From IMG/VR virus record IMGVR_UViG_3300028176_000006, positions 1 to 48,672 of that record: DNA of 48,672 nt, one strand, 5' to 3'. Within the stretch, counting starts at the first letter, position 1, and each line of letters begins with the position of its first letter. Below the pieces are notes generated by a model, which saw only the letters and a program-made list of their open reading frames with translations, was not told where the DNA came from and did not search any database. Shown here piece after piece: positions 1-8,217 of this stretch. Source of the DNA: a virus. The position numbers and the translations under genes were made by a program.

Positions 1-626
1 AATGTCTCTTCTTCGGCTATATAAATGTTATTGAATCCACACTTATCAAGATTGTCATATAGCAAATCCGCATCATACATACAAAGATGGAAATCGCCAT
101 CGGTAAGCCCTTTATCGAAAGCGTTTGTAGATGAACCAGAATATATCTTATAATTCATCCATCTTTGAAAATCTGCATATTCACCAGTTAAATCTGGATG
201 CTCTTCAATAAGAAGCTGTGTATCTATCGAATTACGGTCAACATATTGCTGACATATCCATCTCAGGTTTGGTGTTTCGATAAATAAACTGCTTGGTGTT
301 TGCATTAAAGAATAGACCCATTCAAACATCCACTTCTGATATATCCATTCGATATGTTCTACTATATGCGACATCTTGATAAACTGGAAACGCACTCTTT
401 CAATGCCAAGTATCTGTTTGTATTGCTTAGCCTTATCCCTATAAACAGGTGCAAAGGCAACACGTATATCTCCAGATATATCAGCTTTAGAATGTTTATC
501 TAGTGTGGTAAAGTCTTTGCTTGTTCCGCCAGAACCAATGTCAAGTCTATATTTCTTTTCGGAATTAGCAATCAACGACTCCACCATTGAATAAATATCT
601 TTTCCAGAACATTTACTATAACTCAT
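1..626 (-). CDS. SAM-dependent methyltransferase (type 11-like), continues across the map junction
   Basis: A frame open from the ATG at 626 to position 1 (208 codons). The N-terminal third has the class I methyltransferase glycine motif LDIGSGGTSKDF followed by an acidic LD, then SHIVEHI and IETPNL, the pattern of Methyltransf_11/23 enzymes. It is a paralogue of the gene at 48157-48645 (LNLGCGN, DIIEHL, IQTPDL). The start overlaps the stop of the upstream glycosyltransferase as TAATG, so translation is probably coupled. If the window is circular, the last codon TT plus C(48672) gives Phe, then TGA at 48671-48669, for a 209-aa protein. The probable role is modification of a sugar or glycan made by the neighbouring transferases; the substrate is not visible. 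Confidence 0.8.
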   Translation of the reverse strand, partial: MSYSKCSGKDIYSMVESLIANSEKKYRLDIGSGGTSKDFTTLDKHSKADISGDIRVAFAPVYRDKAKQYKQILGIERVRFQFIKMSHIVEHIEWIYQKWMFEWVYSLMQTPSSLFIETPNLRWICQQYVDRNSIDTQLLIEEHPDLTGEYADFQRWMNYKIYSGSSTNAFDKGLTDGDFHLCMYDADLLYDNLDKCGFNNIYIAEEET

Positions 627-1567
627 TATAACCCCCCTAAGAAAATTAGAAACTTTTCAGCTACGTCTTTAATGTTAATAGCATTAAGACAAAACCTAAA
701 CAAACACGGATGATACCAACAATACTGTTTTTTGCATCTACGGTATCCAGAATACCATCCTGCTTTCTCATACAGCATCCTACATCTAGGATCAGTCATT
801 CCGAATACTCCATAACTAGGAATACCTAATGCACCAGCTACATGAACTCCCATAGAATCTGGACCGATTAGACCGATAGAATTATTTATAATTGCAATTA
901 TATGATTCATAGGAGAACTTATTATTCTGGTAACATTATCATGTCTACTGTATTTATATTTCCAGTCATGGGATATTAGCACGACACCTATTGGACTCAG
1001 TCTTTTTGCTAGATACTTTACTAAGAAGTCTACATGAGCATGTGGTAAACTTCTAAATTTAGAATTACTCGAACAGTGAATCACTATATATTTATCATAT
1101 CCAACTGACTTCTTCGCTATTTTATTATCTAGCTCAGACACAAACATCTTGTTGTTTTCAATTAGGAACTCTACACCGCAAGCCTCTGCAAATAACTCCT
1201 GTCTTGACTTTAATATATCTGGCTCGTGAGATGCTTCATACATAGAAGAAGGACATGGATCTGATAACTGTATAAATAAAGAACCAATATATTCAAAGAA
1301 TATTCTACATTCCAGTGTTGATTTGAATTGGTCAGTATTTACTATGTAATCAATGTCTGGATTGTTATAGAATACAGGCGCACAATACGAAACGGTTGCA
1401 ACTATAATTATAATATCTTTACCATATTGTTTTCTATAAGCAGTGATTGATGGAACGATCATCACTGCATCACCAATACCACCTACATTCCTGTAGAATA
1501 CAACCGATTCAAACTTGCCAACTAATGCTTTAATATTCTTGGCATCAGTAAACCCCCTGTTATACAT
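626..1567 (-). CDS. GT9-family glycosyltransferase (heptosyltransferase-like)
   Basis: About 313 aa. Near the N-terminus is VGGIGDAVMIVPSI, the acceptor-side glycine loop of ADP-heptose:LPS heptosyltransferases. Further on, IHCSSNSKFRSLP and then LIGPDSMGVHVAGALGIPSYGVFG match the GT9 nucleotide-sugar site (D-S-x-x-x-H-x-A). A cysteine cluster (CKKQYCWYHPC) lies near the C-terminus. I chose the ATG at 1567 because AAGGGAG lies at good spacing; a longer reading from TTG at 1603 would overlap the previous gene by 22 nt and lacks a site. By family it should transfer a heptose or similar sugar from a nucleotide donor. It belongs to a glycan cassette that continues at the right end of the map, where a second GT9 gene sits. 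Confidence 0.85.
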   Translation of the reverse strand: MYNRGFTDAKNIKALVGKFESVVFYRNVGGIGDAVMIVPSITAYRKQYGKDIIIIVATVSYCAPVFYNNPDIDYIVNTDQFKSTLECRIFFEYIGSLFIQLSDPCPSSMYEASHEPDILKSRQELFAEACGVEFLIENNKMFVSELDNKIAKKSVGYDKYIVIHCSSNSKFRSLPHAHVDFLVKYLAKRLSPIGVVLISHDWKYKYSRHDNVTRIISSPMNHIIAIINNSIGLIGPDSMGVHVAGALGIPSYGVFGMTDPRCRMLYEKAGWYSGYRRCKKQYCWYHPCLFRFCLNAINIKDVAEKFLIFLGGL

Positions 1568-1581
1568 AATTCCTGTCTCCC

Positions 1582-2013
1582 TTAGGTCAGCGTAATAGCG
1601 CAACGTATCACTATATTATCTTCTTCGCCTTTCTCTACATCTTCAACAAGCAACCATCTAGCACCCATATCTCCGCCAGATAAAGCATTGAATATACCAA
1701 CTTCTCTAAAGGTGCATCCACCTATAGGTTCATCAATTCCAAAGGTTACTTCGACAAAGTAAGTATTAGCAATTACAGTAACAGTTCCTTCTTTGCGATA
1801 CAGTTCGCTTTCCAAAGATTCATCAACAGAAGATGGCGCAACAAGACCAACACCAATAGCTATAAAGGGCATCCATGCTTGGCTATTATATGGAGAACCT
1901 AGCATTGACGCCGCAGTCTGAACACCTTTATCGGTTACTAAGTCTATCGCATCTACCGTAACTTCAGATACAATTACCTCTGTTTTACTAATACTTATTT
2001 TGTCTTGAAACAC
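1582..2013 (-). CDS. Virion-associated beta-rich protein, paralogue of the 10662-11174 product
   Basis: 143 aa, GTG start at 2013 preceded by GAGGG; upstream stop TAG is 5 nt away. No named family recognised. Its second half aligns by eye with the 170-aa protein at 10662-11174: both have an I/A-x-G-V/T-G segment, then ESEL-R or ETEL-R, an alternating beta strand stretch, then F-x-E-V-G-I-F-N or V-E-A-G-V-F-N, and a closing strand ending in an Ile/Thr-rich tail. That shared fold is common in phage baseplate, tail-fibre and decoration proteins. Its place between capsid genes and the glycan cassette supports a structural role. Exact position in the virion is unknown. Confidence 0.65.
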   Translation of the reverse strand: MFQDKISISKTEVIVSEVTVDAIDLVTDKGVQTAASMLGSPYNSQAWMPFIAIGVGLVAPSSVDESLESELYRKEGTVTVIANTYFVEVTFGIDEPIGGCTFREVGIFNALSGGDMGARWLLVEDVEKGEEDNIVIRCAITLT

Positions 2014-2017
2014 AGCA

Positions 2018-2491
2018 CTACCCTCTTCTCATTTGAAGTTCCAAAGACTGCTCTTTAGACATCATGTTTTTACCTAAAGACAACTTCGACTTGCCCTCTT
2101 CAACTATTGTGTAACTACATTCATCTGGATCAGCCAAGTCGTTAAAGATTACTGGGAATCTGTATCTTTTGTAAAGACCCTGAATTGTAATGTATGTTGA
2201 TTCATCTGGTTCAAAATCTTTATCTATTCCCTGCATCCATTCGGTGTATTGCTCTGGAGTAAGTTCATAATAACCATTAGTGCCGTCCCACCTCTCCATA
2301 GCATTTGCACCAATGTTTAGTATAGCAACATAACCATCAACATAAATTATGTTACTTTCATGCTTCTTCCGCTGTTCGTCCATCCATTTATGTATGTCTG
2401 GTTTTGCTAATTCAATTCTATCAAGGATAGATTCGAGAACACCTGCAGTAAGCGATGCATCAGTTGAAACCTTTTTTTCTTCGTCTGGCAT
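2018..2491 (-). CDS. Hypothetical late protein, 157 aa
   Basis: ATG at 2491 after GGGAGTTTTCA. No family recognised. The first third is charged and probably helical (LESILDRIELAKPDIHKWMDEQRKK); the middle has a short hydrophobic strand (IIYVDGYVAILNIG) and an aromatic, acidic stretch; the end is basic (LQMRRG). No signal peptide or membrane segment. It sits 5 nt upstream of the next gene in the late transcription unit, directly after the 279-aa virion protein, so a minor structural or assembly role is likely but unproven. Confidence 0.6.
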   Translation of the reverse strand: MPDEEKKVSTDASLTAGVLESILDRIELAKPDIHKWMDEQRKKHESNIIYVDGYVAILNIGANAMERWDGTNGYYELTPEQYTEWMQGIDKDFEPDESTYITIQGLYKRYRFPVIFNDLADPDECSYTIVEEGKSKLSLGKNMMSKEQSLELQMRRG

Positions 2492-2556
2492 TGAAAACTC
2501 CCTTCATTAAAATGGGCGGAACTGACGTCCCGCCCTGAGTGTTAAACATATAAACG

Positions 2557-3396
2557 TTATGCTGATGCCGCATACGCAAAATTAGGATTAAGCGCACACA
2601 TCAAGTATCGAGCTACAGTATCTGTAGTCAAACTTGATAAAGCATAAGCAAGTGTTACTTCTTGTAACGCAGTTGAGCCATTGGTGAACAGAGCAGTTCC
2701 AGCTATCAAACCTTCATGGGTTGTGATTGCTGTTCCAGCTGCTACACACTTGACCTTGACAGCTGGGGCTTTAATGCACGCCCAACCCATATACCCATCT
2801 GGTATTCCAGTCGATTTGACAGGCACACCTCTAAAATCACACAACTTCGCACCTGCTGCTGCGGCAAGAACGTGTGAGTTATAGATAAGTTGGGCTGTAT
2901 CGCCAACCGCTAATGCTGCAGCAACATCTGGTTGGAAGTCAATCCTTGTTGCAATGTTGCTTATAACCTTAGCCCAACTACCCTCTGGTGCAGCTCCAGC
3001 AGCACCTGCGTCATCAAGAACCTGCAACAGTGCGCCATACTCTTTATCGGCAGTAAGACCTGTGCATGTTAAATAATTAACATCGCCTGTAACCACAGTC
3101 ACAGCTGTGTCAGCCCTACGAACCATTGGAACACCAACCCCGATATCACTACCAGAGTTATTCCATACCCACATGAATAGTGCCTGACCATCAACAACTA
3201 TGTTCTTATAAACACCGCCACCCATGATGGCATTTTCCCATCTAAGTGCGCCCAACGGAGGTGTGAATGGTTCTTCTCCACTACCCATTCTTGCGAAATA
3301 CTTAGCAGCCTCTACTGTTTCATCAAGAGCTGTTCTCCATTGCACTGGTTGAAACATGTGCTGTTCATTTTTGTCTACATCTATCCAGTATCCCAT
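2557..3396 (-). CDS. Probable capsid-associated virion protein, 279 aa
   Basis: ATG at 3396 behind an ideal site (GGAGGTGA, 6 nt). The product is acidic, Ala/Gly/Val-rich and low in Lys and Arg, with repeated beta-strand patterns, for example VYKNIVVDGQALFMWVWNN and a small-residue tail ending FAYAASA. This composition is typical of phage head decoration or head-fibre proteins. It is the first gene downstream of the major capsid protein, 17 nt away, and its very strong ribosome site implies high expression. I do not recognise a named family, so the decoration call rests on position and composition. Confidence 0.6.
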   Translation of the reverse strand: MGYWIDVDKNEQHMFQPVQWRTALDETVEAAKYFARMGSGEEPFTPPLGALRWENAIMGGGVYKNIVVDGQALFMWVWNNSGSDIGVGVPMVRRADTAVTVVTGDVNYLTCTGLTADKEYGALLQVLDDAGAAGAAPEGSWAKVISNIATRIDFQPDVAAALAVGDTAQLIYNSHVLAAAAGAKLCDFRGVPVKSTGIPDGYMGWACIKAPAVKVKCVAAGTAITTHEGLIAGTALFTNGSTALQEVTLAYALSSLTTDTVARYLMCALNPNFAYAASA

Positions 3397-3412
3397 TACA
3401 ATTCACCTCCAA

Positions 3413-4519
3413 TTATGCCCAAGCAGTGATGCCCTGAAGCACCCCATGTTTAGACGGTAAAGTGTTAATGATCTGACCACGAAGCATCAAGTATCTAACC
3501 TTAGCAAATTGGTTATATGGATGTCTCATTTCAGACCATGTGAACCACGCACCAGAGTCACTAACCAGTTTGAAATACTTCATGTTCATAAATCTCATAA
3601 CTCCAGCTTCAGCACCATTCTCGACAGTATCGTAATTAATACGAATACCTCTGAACAGTGCGTTACCAAAGTTCCATTGAACAGTGTCATCATCTTTGCT
3701 GTAGGCAACATTAAACGTGCCCATATGCTGAGCAATGTCGCAATACTGTTCATATACAAGTTGGTCGGTTAGGATTACATAATCTTGCAATCTCTCGCTT
3801 GTGGCTATTGAGTTTAAGCAAGTCCCCATCTTTTTGAGACAGTCGGAATACTTGTTACTCACACTACCAAAAGCACCAACCGCTGTTGGAGTTCCACCAG
3901 TTGAATCGATTGGATGGCGACCATAGGATACTGCTGAGTTATCCCAATACCAGTTTCTCCACCAGTATCGTGATGCCCTATCCCATCCCGCCATAACACC
4001 TGTGCGTGGATCTGTGGGAACTAGAAATGGAATACCATTAAAGTTCTTTCCGTTGTTTCCCACTGAGGATTCCCAAATCATAGCATTGAGCTTCTCTCTG
4101 GTATCTTCAACAAGCGCATCAATTCTGGTCTGAAGCAAATCAACGATATTTCCACCGCCAGCCTGCTCTCTTTCTTCGACCCAATCTATTGACCATTCAC
4201 CTGCACCTTGTTTCAAATTCCAGTATGAAAAACCTACGAGTTTTGACTGAGATGGAGTTCTAGTTTCACCCTTTGAAAACGTAGAGAATGTATCATTCTT
4301 CCCATATCTCAAAGGCTGACGAACCCTAGACCCGCCATTTCTTTCCTCTCGATACTGTGATGTTTCCAGTATGTTCCAGACTGGATTTCCCAAGAGAACC
4401 TGGTTATACATGTCCGGCATAATGTCATCCAACACAGTAGCAACTCGTTCATCTGTCAACGAATCGGTTATGTCTGTATCACCCATTATCGCAAGTAGAT
4501 GACTTCCGTATAGTAACAT
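3413..4519 (-). CDS. Major capsid protein
   Basis: 368 aa, ATG at 4519 with AAGGATG upstream. Called from context and shape: it follows the acidic scaffold-like protein and precedes a decoration-like protein, in the classic portal, scaffold, capsid order. An N-terminal helical arm (residues about 15-45, SLTDERVATVLDDIMPDM) leads into a segment rich in Gly, Asn and aromatic residues. A long helix around ILLQTRIDALVEDTREKLNAMIW would fit the HK97-fold spine helix, with a P-domain/A-domain-like second half (YVILTDQLVYEQY, then FRGIRINYD). No protease gene is seen nearby, so maturation by cleavage is not indicated. HK97 fold is an inference. Confidence 0.8.
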   Translation of the reverse strand: MLLYGSHLLAIMGDTDITDSLTDERVATVLDDIMPDMYNQVLLGNPVWNILETSQYREERNGGSRVRQPLRYGKNDTFSTFSKGETRTPSQSKLVGFSYWNLKQGAGEWSIDWVEEREQAGGGNIVDLLQTRIDALVEDTREKLNAMIWESSVGNNGKNFNGIPFLVPTDPRTGVMAGWDRASRYWWRNWYWDNSAVSYGRHPIDSTGGTPTAVGAFGSVSNKYSDCLKKMGTCLNSIATSERLQDYVILTDQLVYEQYCDIAQHMGTFNVAYSKDDDTVQWNFGNALFRGIRINYDTVENGAEAGVMRFMNMKYFKLVSDSGAWFTWSEMRHPYNQFAKVRYLMLRGQIINTLPSKHGVLQGITAWA

Positions 4520-4541
4520 TTCAATTCACATCCTTTTGCAG

Positions 4542-5216
4542 TTATTTAGAGAAAGCATCCATTAGCTTTCCTCTTATACCTCTAGTTCCTTCTGATTTCT
4601 TAGCACCCTCTAGCAGAGACCTAAGTCTTGTTGGGTTTGATACCGACAATGGATTATCTCCAGCAGTTTTGCTACTTGATTTCCCTACTGTAGGAGGAAT
4701 CTTTTTTGTTCCTGTATTGCCGACCAGTAACTCTGGTTTAGTAACCGCAACAGCATCCCTTATACTGAGTTCGGGGCGTGCCGACCTGATTTTAGATACT
4801 TCCACAAAAGTCATTGCGCTTGCCTTAGGATTACTAGCAATGAAAGTATCATACTCTGCTCTAGCAGAACTTTGCTTGCTTTCAGAAATCAGTGGATTAA
4901 GTTCTCCCAATAAACGATTGGTTACTGATTCAACAATTGATTCTGTTGAACTAACTATAGATCTATCAATCATTTGCTTTACCGCACCAATCGGGTCTTG
5001 TTCTGGATCAATGTCCGGTTCGCCACTCTGTGGGCTTTTATTACCTCCATCTAGGATTATTCTACGAACATCCTCATTTGCTAACAATTCATTAAGAAGT
5101 TCTCTATCAGAGTTTGCTTCGGCAAGTTCTGATTCAAGTGCCTGTAGCCTTACAGATACATCTGGCTCTTCTTCTTCAATAATTTCTTCTTCTTCAATAA
5201 TTTCTTCTTCTGGCAA
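4542..5216 (-). CDS. Scaffolding protein
   Basis: 224 aa. Starts at TTG 5216 with AAAGGAA seven nt upstream; no ATG is available in the frame nearby. The N-terminus is a strikingly acidic repeat (EEEIIEEEEIIEEEEP) followed by a predicted coiled coil (about residues 20-50, heptad-like LQALESELAEANSDRELLNELL). The middle is a charged helical region, and the C-terminus is basic and Ser/Gly-rich (SEGTRGIRGKLMDAFSK), which is the usual coat-binding end in P22- and T7-type scaffolds. It lies immediately upstream of the capsid gene. Function is inferred from these features; there is no catalytic motif. Confidence 0.75.
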   Translation of the reverse strand: MPEEEIIEEEEIIEEEEPDVSVRLQALESELAEANSDRELLNELLANEDVRRIILDGGNKSPQSGEPDIDPEQDPIGAVKQMIDRSIVSSTESIVESVTNRLLGELNPLISESKQSSARAEYDTFIASNPKASAMTFVEVSKIRSARPELSIRDAVAVTKPELLVGNTGTKKIPPTVGKSSSKTAGDNPLSVSNPTRLRSLLEGAKKSEGTRGIRGKLMDAFSK

Positions 5217-5237
5217 TTTAATTTCCTTTCAGCCCCA

Positions 5238-5318
5238 CAATATTAAAATATTGCTGGACTCCTGTCGCAGTATCTTCGATACTGTGATTGCAAATCAATC
5301 AATAGTAATTACTATTGA
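5238..5318. repeat. Cluster of three palindromes between scaffold and membrane-protein genes
   Basis: Three stem-loops fill this gap. CAATATT-AA-AATATTG is at 5238-5253; GCAGTATC-TTC-GATACTGT at 5267-5285; and TCAATAGTAA joined to TTACTATTGA at 5299-5318. The middle one and its 3' flank GTGATTGCA match copies at 11188 and 18938, on the same DNA strand although the local genes run on opposite strands. Confidence 0.8.
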
Positions 5319-5323
5319 AAAGA

Positions 5324-5638
5324 TCAAGCTTTACCATTTTTTATTCTACCAATAATAACTGTTCCCTCAGTCCCTATTAGTATTCCAAATACAATCTTAG
5401 CCACCCAACTCATAATACCAGTATCCTTTGATATAGATATTAACGCTTTCTCATTGTTAGTTATACATAAATCCTGCTTATCATCTATTGATTTCTGTGT
5501 CTTAATAAAGTCATTTATTAACCCTTGAGTATTAGCTTGGGATGATGCAAGATTGCTTATCTTCTCCAAGACCAGAGCTTCATCAGCAAATACCAATGCA
5601 GGAATGAGAAATAGTAATATAAATATCAAACATTTCAT
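5324..5638 (-). CDS. Small exported/membrane protein, holin-like candidate
   Basis: 104 aa, ATG at 5638 with GGAGAG five nt upstream. The N-terminus is a clear signal sequence or membrane helix (MKCLIFILLFLIPALVFA then DEA, a plausible signal peptidase site). A helical middle follows with Gln, Asn and Lys, and a second hydrophobic helix at the C-terminus (SWVAKIVFGILIGTEGTVIIG) ends in a short basic tail. Two membrane segments in a protein of this size fit a holin or other lysis or infection membrane protein, but no family is recognised. It stands in the head-gene block between the tRNA-like gene and the scaffold. The endolysin is far away, in the early arm. Confidence 0.6.
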   Translation of the reverse strand: MKCLIFILLFLIPALVFADEALVLEKISNLASSQANTQGLINDFIKTQKSIDDKQDLCITNNEKALISISKDTGIMSWVAKIVFGILIGTEGTVIIGRIKNGKA

Positions 5639-5658
5639 AAAGGCTCTCCATTTATTAT

Positions 5659-5736
5659 TGGTTGCAGCGACAGGAATCGAACCTGTTTAAGCAATTTGAT
5701 TTCGCTTCACCGTAGACCACTTGGGTCACTACTGCA
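5659..5736 (-). tRNA. tRNA or tRNA-like gene, anticodon ambiguous (UCA or CAA), CCA encoded
   Basis: Read on the minus strand, the 3' end encodes CCA. The T arm is perfect (ACAGG stem, loop TTCGATT, CCTGT). The D loop has the usual AAGTGGT with a 3-bp ACC/GGT stem. The acceptor pairs TGCAGTA with CGCTGCA: five Watson-Crick pairs, one G-T and one A-C mismatch. The anticodon arm is odd. The best pairing is a 6-bp stem (AAGCGA with TTGCTT) and loop AATCAAA, which places UCA, a UGA-reading triplet, at the centre but lacks the conserved U33. Placing U33 normally gives CAA (Leu) but a poor stem. The variable loop is very short. Clearly tRNA-derived; function uncertain. Confidence 0.75.
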
Positions 5737-5761
5737 GAAACAATAGCATCAATACAAGCTA

Positions 5762-6145
5762 TTATAGATTTTTATATCCCTTCATCTCTGACTGGAGTTC
5801 AAAATCCGACTTTGTTTCAGAAACCATATCTGCTGATATATGCAAGGTTCCTGTGGTAGTAGTTCCCTTAACACTTATAGATGTTATTACCCCACTCCTC
5901 TCGACAACCGTTGCCTTTGGAACTACCATACTATTAATATTAGTAGCCTCATTAAACTCAACAAGCATTGCATCGTCTGCTGAATACAAAACAACTTTAC
6001 CAGCAGCACCTGTAAAAGCGAATGTTCCATCTGCTTTACTTGTAAAGTTTGCATACCCATCAACCTGAACTGAATCAGATATTGTTGGAATAGTATTCAC
6101 CACCATTGATAGAAACTCATAAAACCAACTAACAATTCTTCCCAT
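5762..6145 (-). CDS. Hypothetical late protein with C-terminal beta domain, 127 aa
   Basis: ATG at 6145; GGAGG lies 10-13 nt upstream, with AAAGGA immediately before the ATG. An amphipathic, aromatic N-terminus (MGRIVSWFYEFLSMVVN) could contact membrane or a partner. The rest is Val/Thr/Ser/Ala-rich with alternating strands and Gly turns (FAFTGAAGKVVLYSADDAMLVEF), like small phage beta-sandwich proteins. No family recognised. It sits between the zinc-ribbon gene and the tRNA-like gene in the late unit, so a minor virion or assembly part is the best guess. Confidence 0.55.
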   Translation of the reverse strand: MGRIVSWFYEFLSMVVNTIPTISDSVQVDGYANFTSKADGTFAFTGAAGKVVLYSADDAMLVEFNEATNINSMVVPKATVVERSGVITSISVKGTTTTGTLHISADMVSETKSDFELQSEMKGYKNL

Positions 6146-6169
6146 GTCCTTTCATCCTCCAACCCCCAG

Positions 6170-6568
6170 TTATTCTGAATAGAGTCCATCCTCTGGTGAA
6201 GATGGGTTAGTATCCCAAAATGGTTCTTTACGTCTTTCAAATACTGTCTTGCCTCTTGGTAGTGTATCCCCACGCATTTCAGCACGTTCCTCTTTAGTCA
6301 ATCCACCTTTGGGATCAATCGTTTCTGTCCTAGCATTATTCTCCCAAAGTTTTGCACGTAAGTCTCTACCAGACTTTACCCAACAACCCAATGATTCATT
6401 GTAGTGCTCTGGAACATCGCCATGAACAACAGTCTTTATAGTAGAATAATCCTTACGCATGGGAGTATTACACTTCTTACATGGTGGACTTGTATCTACT
6501 GATATAGGTATATCAACGTCTTTCTCAAACGCACCACACTTATCACAAATTAAATCCCATAGTGCCAT
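6170..6568 (-). CDS. FmdB-like zinc-ribbon protein
   Basis: 132 aa, ATG at 6568 with AAGGGGGG upstream. The first 45 residues form a zinc ribbon of the FmdB/putative regulatory type: LICDKCGAFEKDVDI, then PPCKKCNTPMRKDYS. The four cysteines form two CxxC knuckles separated by about 20 residues. The rest is charged and hydrophilic with several Glu/Arg-rich stretches (LTKEERAEMRGD, FERRKEPFW), probably disordered or helical. Proteins like this are common beside phage portal genes; their role is not established. Here it lies directly downstream of the portal gene. A DNA-, RNA- or protein-binding role in packaging or head assembly is an inference. Confidence 0.7.
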   Translation of the reverse strand: MALWDLICDKCGAFEKDVDIPISVDTSPPCKKCNTPMRKDYSTIKTVVHGDVPEHYNESLGCWVKSGRDLRAKLWENNARTETIDPKGGLTKEERAEMRGDTLPRGKTVFERRKEPFWDTNPSSPEDGLYSE

Positions 6569-6586
6569 AATTAAAACCCCCCTTTA

Positions 6587-8212
6587 CTAGAACGGACTAC
6601 CACTTGGTGGCATCTGTTCGCCTTGCTGTTGAACTTGTTGTTCCTGTGGAGTAGGTTGCGCTTGCATCAGCAAGTCTTGATCTTTCATACCAAACCCAAG
6701 AGCAGTCATAAACTTCTGCATAAGATTAAACCTATTAACAATATCAGGAAACGCTTGAGCCACAGTCATTAGCTTCTGCATATACATCTGTCTCGCCTCA
6801 ATAGCGGTTGACCCAAACTTAACCGATAGTTTCATTCCATCAAATGGCTCTATCATCCAAGCATCTTCTTTAGGTATTCCAACAATCTCTGCTATTCTTT
6901 CGGGTTGCATAAAGTCGGATGATAGCTTCAACATCTTTCTCATTATATTCTGCGTAAACATAGAAAGCAGTAATGCTCTATCTTGATTGCGTGTTTCAGA
7001 TGAAGCCTTTAACATCTCCGCTTCGGCTTTTGTCTCTACTCCCGGCTCGTGTGTTCCACGTTCCTGCATTGTAGAACCCGATATACCACGTATCTGTCTT
7101 TCTATTATGCCCATTACAGAACTCCACTGAAATACATTTGCCGATGTGGTTATTTCTCGAACAGGTTCTGCCATCATAGATGTTAGTCCATCAATAGGAA
7201 GTATAATTCTTGGTGAATCTGATTCTAATAATGCTATAACATTACGACCAATGGAGGTATCAGCTTCAAATATCTTTCTAGCCGCTTGTTTAACATCTTC
7301 ATCCATATAATGATTTGCATACGCAAGTCTAACTAAATGATTCTCAATATCCTGAGTAACTGATTTACCCCAAAATCTCTGCGGTCTTGTCTTGGTGAAA
7401 ATTAGTTGGTCGTATATTTCAAGACCATAGTCATCATCATACTGTAAAAATTTATCGTGCCCTTGAGTAAAGGTCATTATCTTTCCATTAGTCAAATCGT
7501 GTAATTCAATAAGAGTAACCATGTCCTGTAAATCAGATGCCCTGAATTGGGTCTGCATGTGCTTTGGAAGCTCTTCTAGTGAAGACAGGTTTGATTTAAG
7601 ATTTGCTGTATTCTCGTATATATTACTATCTTTTACCTCGTCAACTGGCTTAATTATTTCTTCAGCAAACCACCGCTTCTCTTTCCATGAAGAATATCTA
7701 TGATCCCATAGAGAATTCATAGGACTAACTCTTTGCGACATCGGCATTTCGTTACTGATAGTAAACTGCGATAGATTATACTTTGAAACTTCGACATCGT
7801 AAAGTATGCCAGTTTTGTGAACTCCTCCACCTAGTATTAATGTGTCTAATATAATTTCACGAATAGTATCGAACATATCTAAATATTCAAATAATTTCAA
7901 AGCGTAAGTTTCATATACTAGTGCGGCTAGGGAATTACCAGATACCATGTCGTCAACATCGAATACAGGAAAGTTAAAGTCTATCTTCGGAAGAATATTA
8001 TTTATGATTGGGTCTAGTTCATTTATAACTACTGGCTTATCTTTATTCGTTAATGGATTGACAGACATGAACTTCTGATTACCCCAAAGGTTACCATCAT
8101 AGATTTCTTCCCAATATTTCCAGTGCGATATAAATGGTTTTCTATATTCCCTTGAAATCTTTATAGTTTTCTTCCATTCTTCTAGTTGTTCTTTCTTACT
8201 TTTAATAGCCAC
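6587..8212 (-). CDS. Portal protein
   Basis: 541 aa, GTG start at 8212; the ribosome site GGTGA overlaps the previous stop. The N-terminal half (WKYWEEIYDGNLW, VINELDPIINNILPKIDFNFPVF, then LILGGGVHKTGILYD) has the layout of podovirus portal proteins that form the dodecameric head vertex. A helical stem region and an Ala/Met-rich segment follow (ETKAEAEMLKASSETRN). The tail is rich in Gln and Pro (QPTPQEQQVQQQGEQMPP), as is usual for this family. Length fits the T7/P22-like range (500-725 aa). It acts with the terminase at the packaging vertex and binds the adaptor encoded at 43849-44553. Confidence 0.8.
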   Translation of the reverse strand: MAIKSKKEQLEEWKKTIKISREYRKPFISHWKYWEEIYDGNLWGNQKFMSVNPLTNKDKPVVINELDPIINNILPKIDFNFPVFDVDDMVSGNSLAALVYETYALKLFEYLDMFDTIREIILDTLILGGGVHKTGILYDVEVSKYNLSQFTISNEMPMSQRVSPMNSLWDHRYSSWKEKRWFAEEIIKPVDEVKDSNIYENTANLKSNLSSLEELPKHMQTQFRASDLQDMVTLIELHDLTNGKIMTFTQGHDKFLQYDDDYGLEIYDQLIFTKTRPQRFWGKSVTQDIENHLVRLAYANHYMDEDVKQAARKIFEADTSIGRNVIALLESDSPRIILPIDGLTSMMAEPVREITTSANVFQWSSVMGIIERQIRGISGSTMQERGTHEPGVETKAEAEMLKASSETRNQDRALLLSMFTQNIMRKMLKLSSDFMQPERIAEIVGIPKEDAWMIEPFDGMKLSVKFGSTAIEARQMYMQKLMTVAQAFPDIVNRFNLMQKFMTALGFGMKDQDLLMQAQPTPQEQQVQQQGEQMPPSGSPF

Positions 8213-8217
8213 TTATA

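Noticed and set aside
4669-5355. A 228-codon plus-strand frame opposite the scaffold gene
   Set aside because: Ser/Leu/Ile-rich antisense reading of the Glu-rich scaffold and of its palindromic gap; no ribosome site, and it would run against the late unit.
5659-5736. A selenocysteine tRNA
   Set aside because: The possible UCA triplet and odd acceptor suggest it, but the long variable arm and 6-bp D stem are missing and no Sec machinery is seen.
6097-6285. A 62-codon minus-strand frame overlapping the zinc-ribbon and 127-aa genes
   Set aside because: It lies mostly inside two better-supported genes that have proper starts and spacing.
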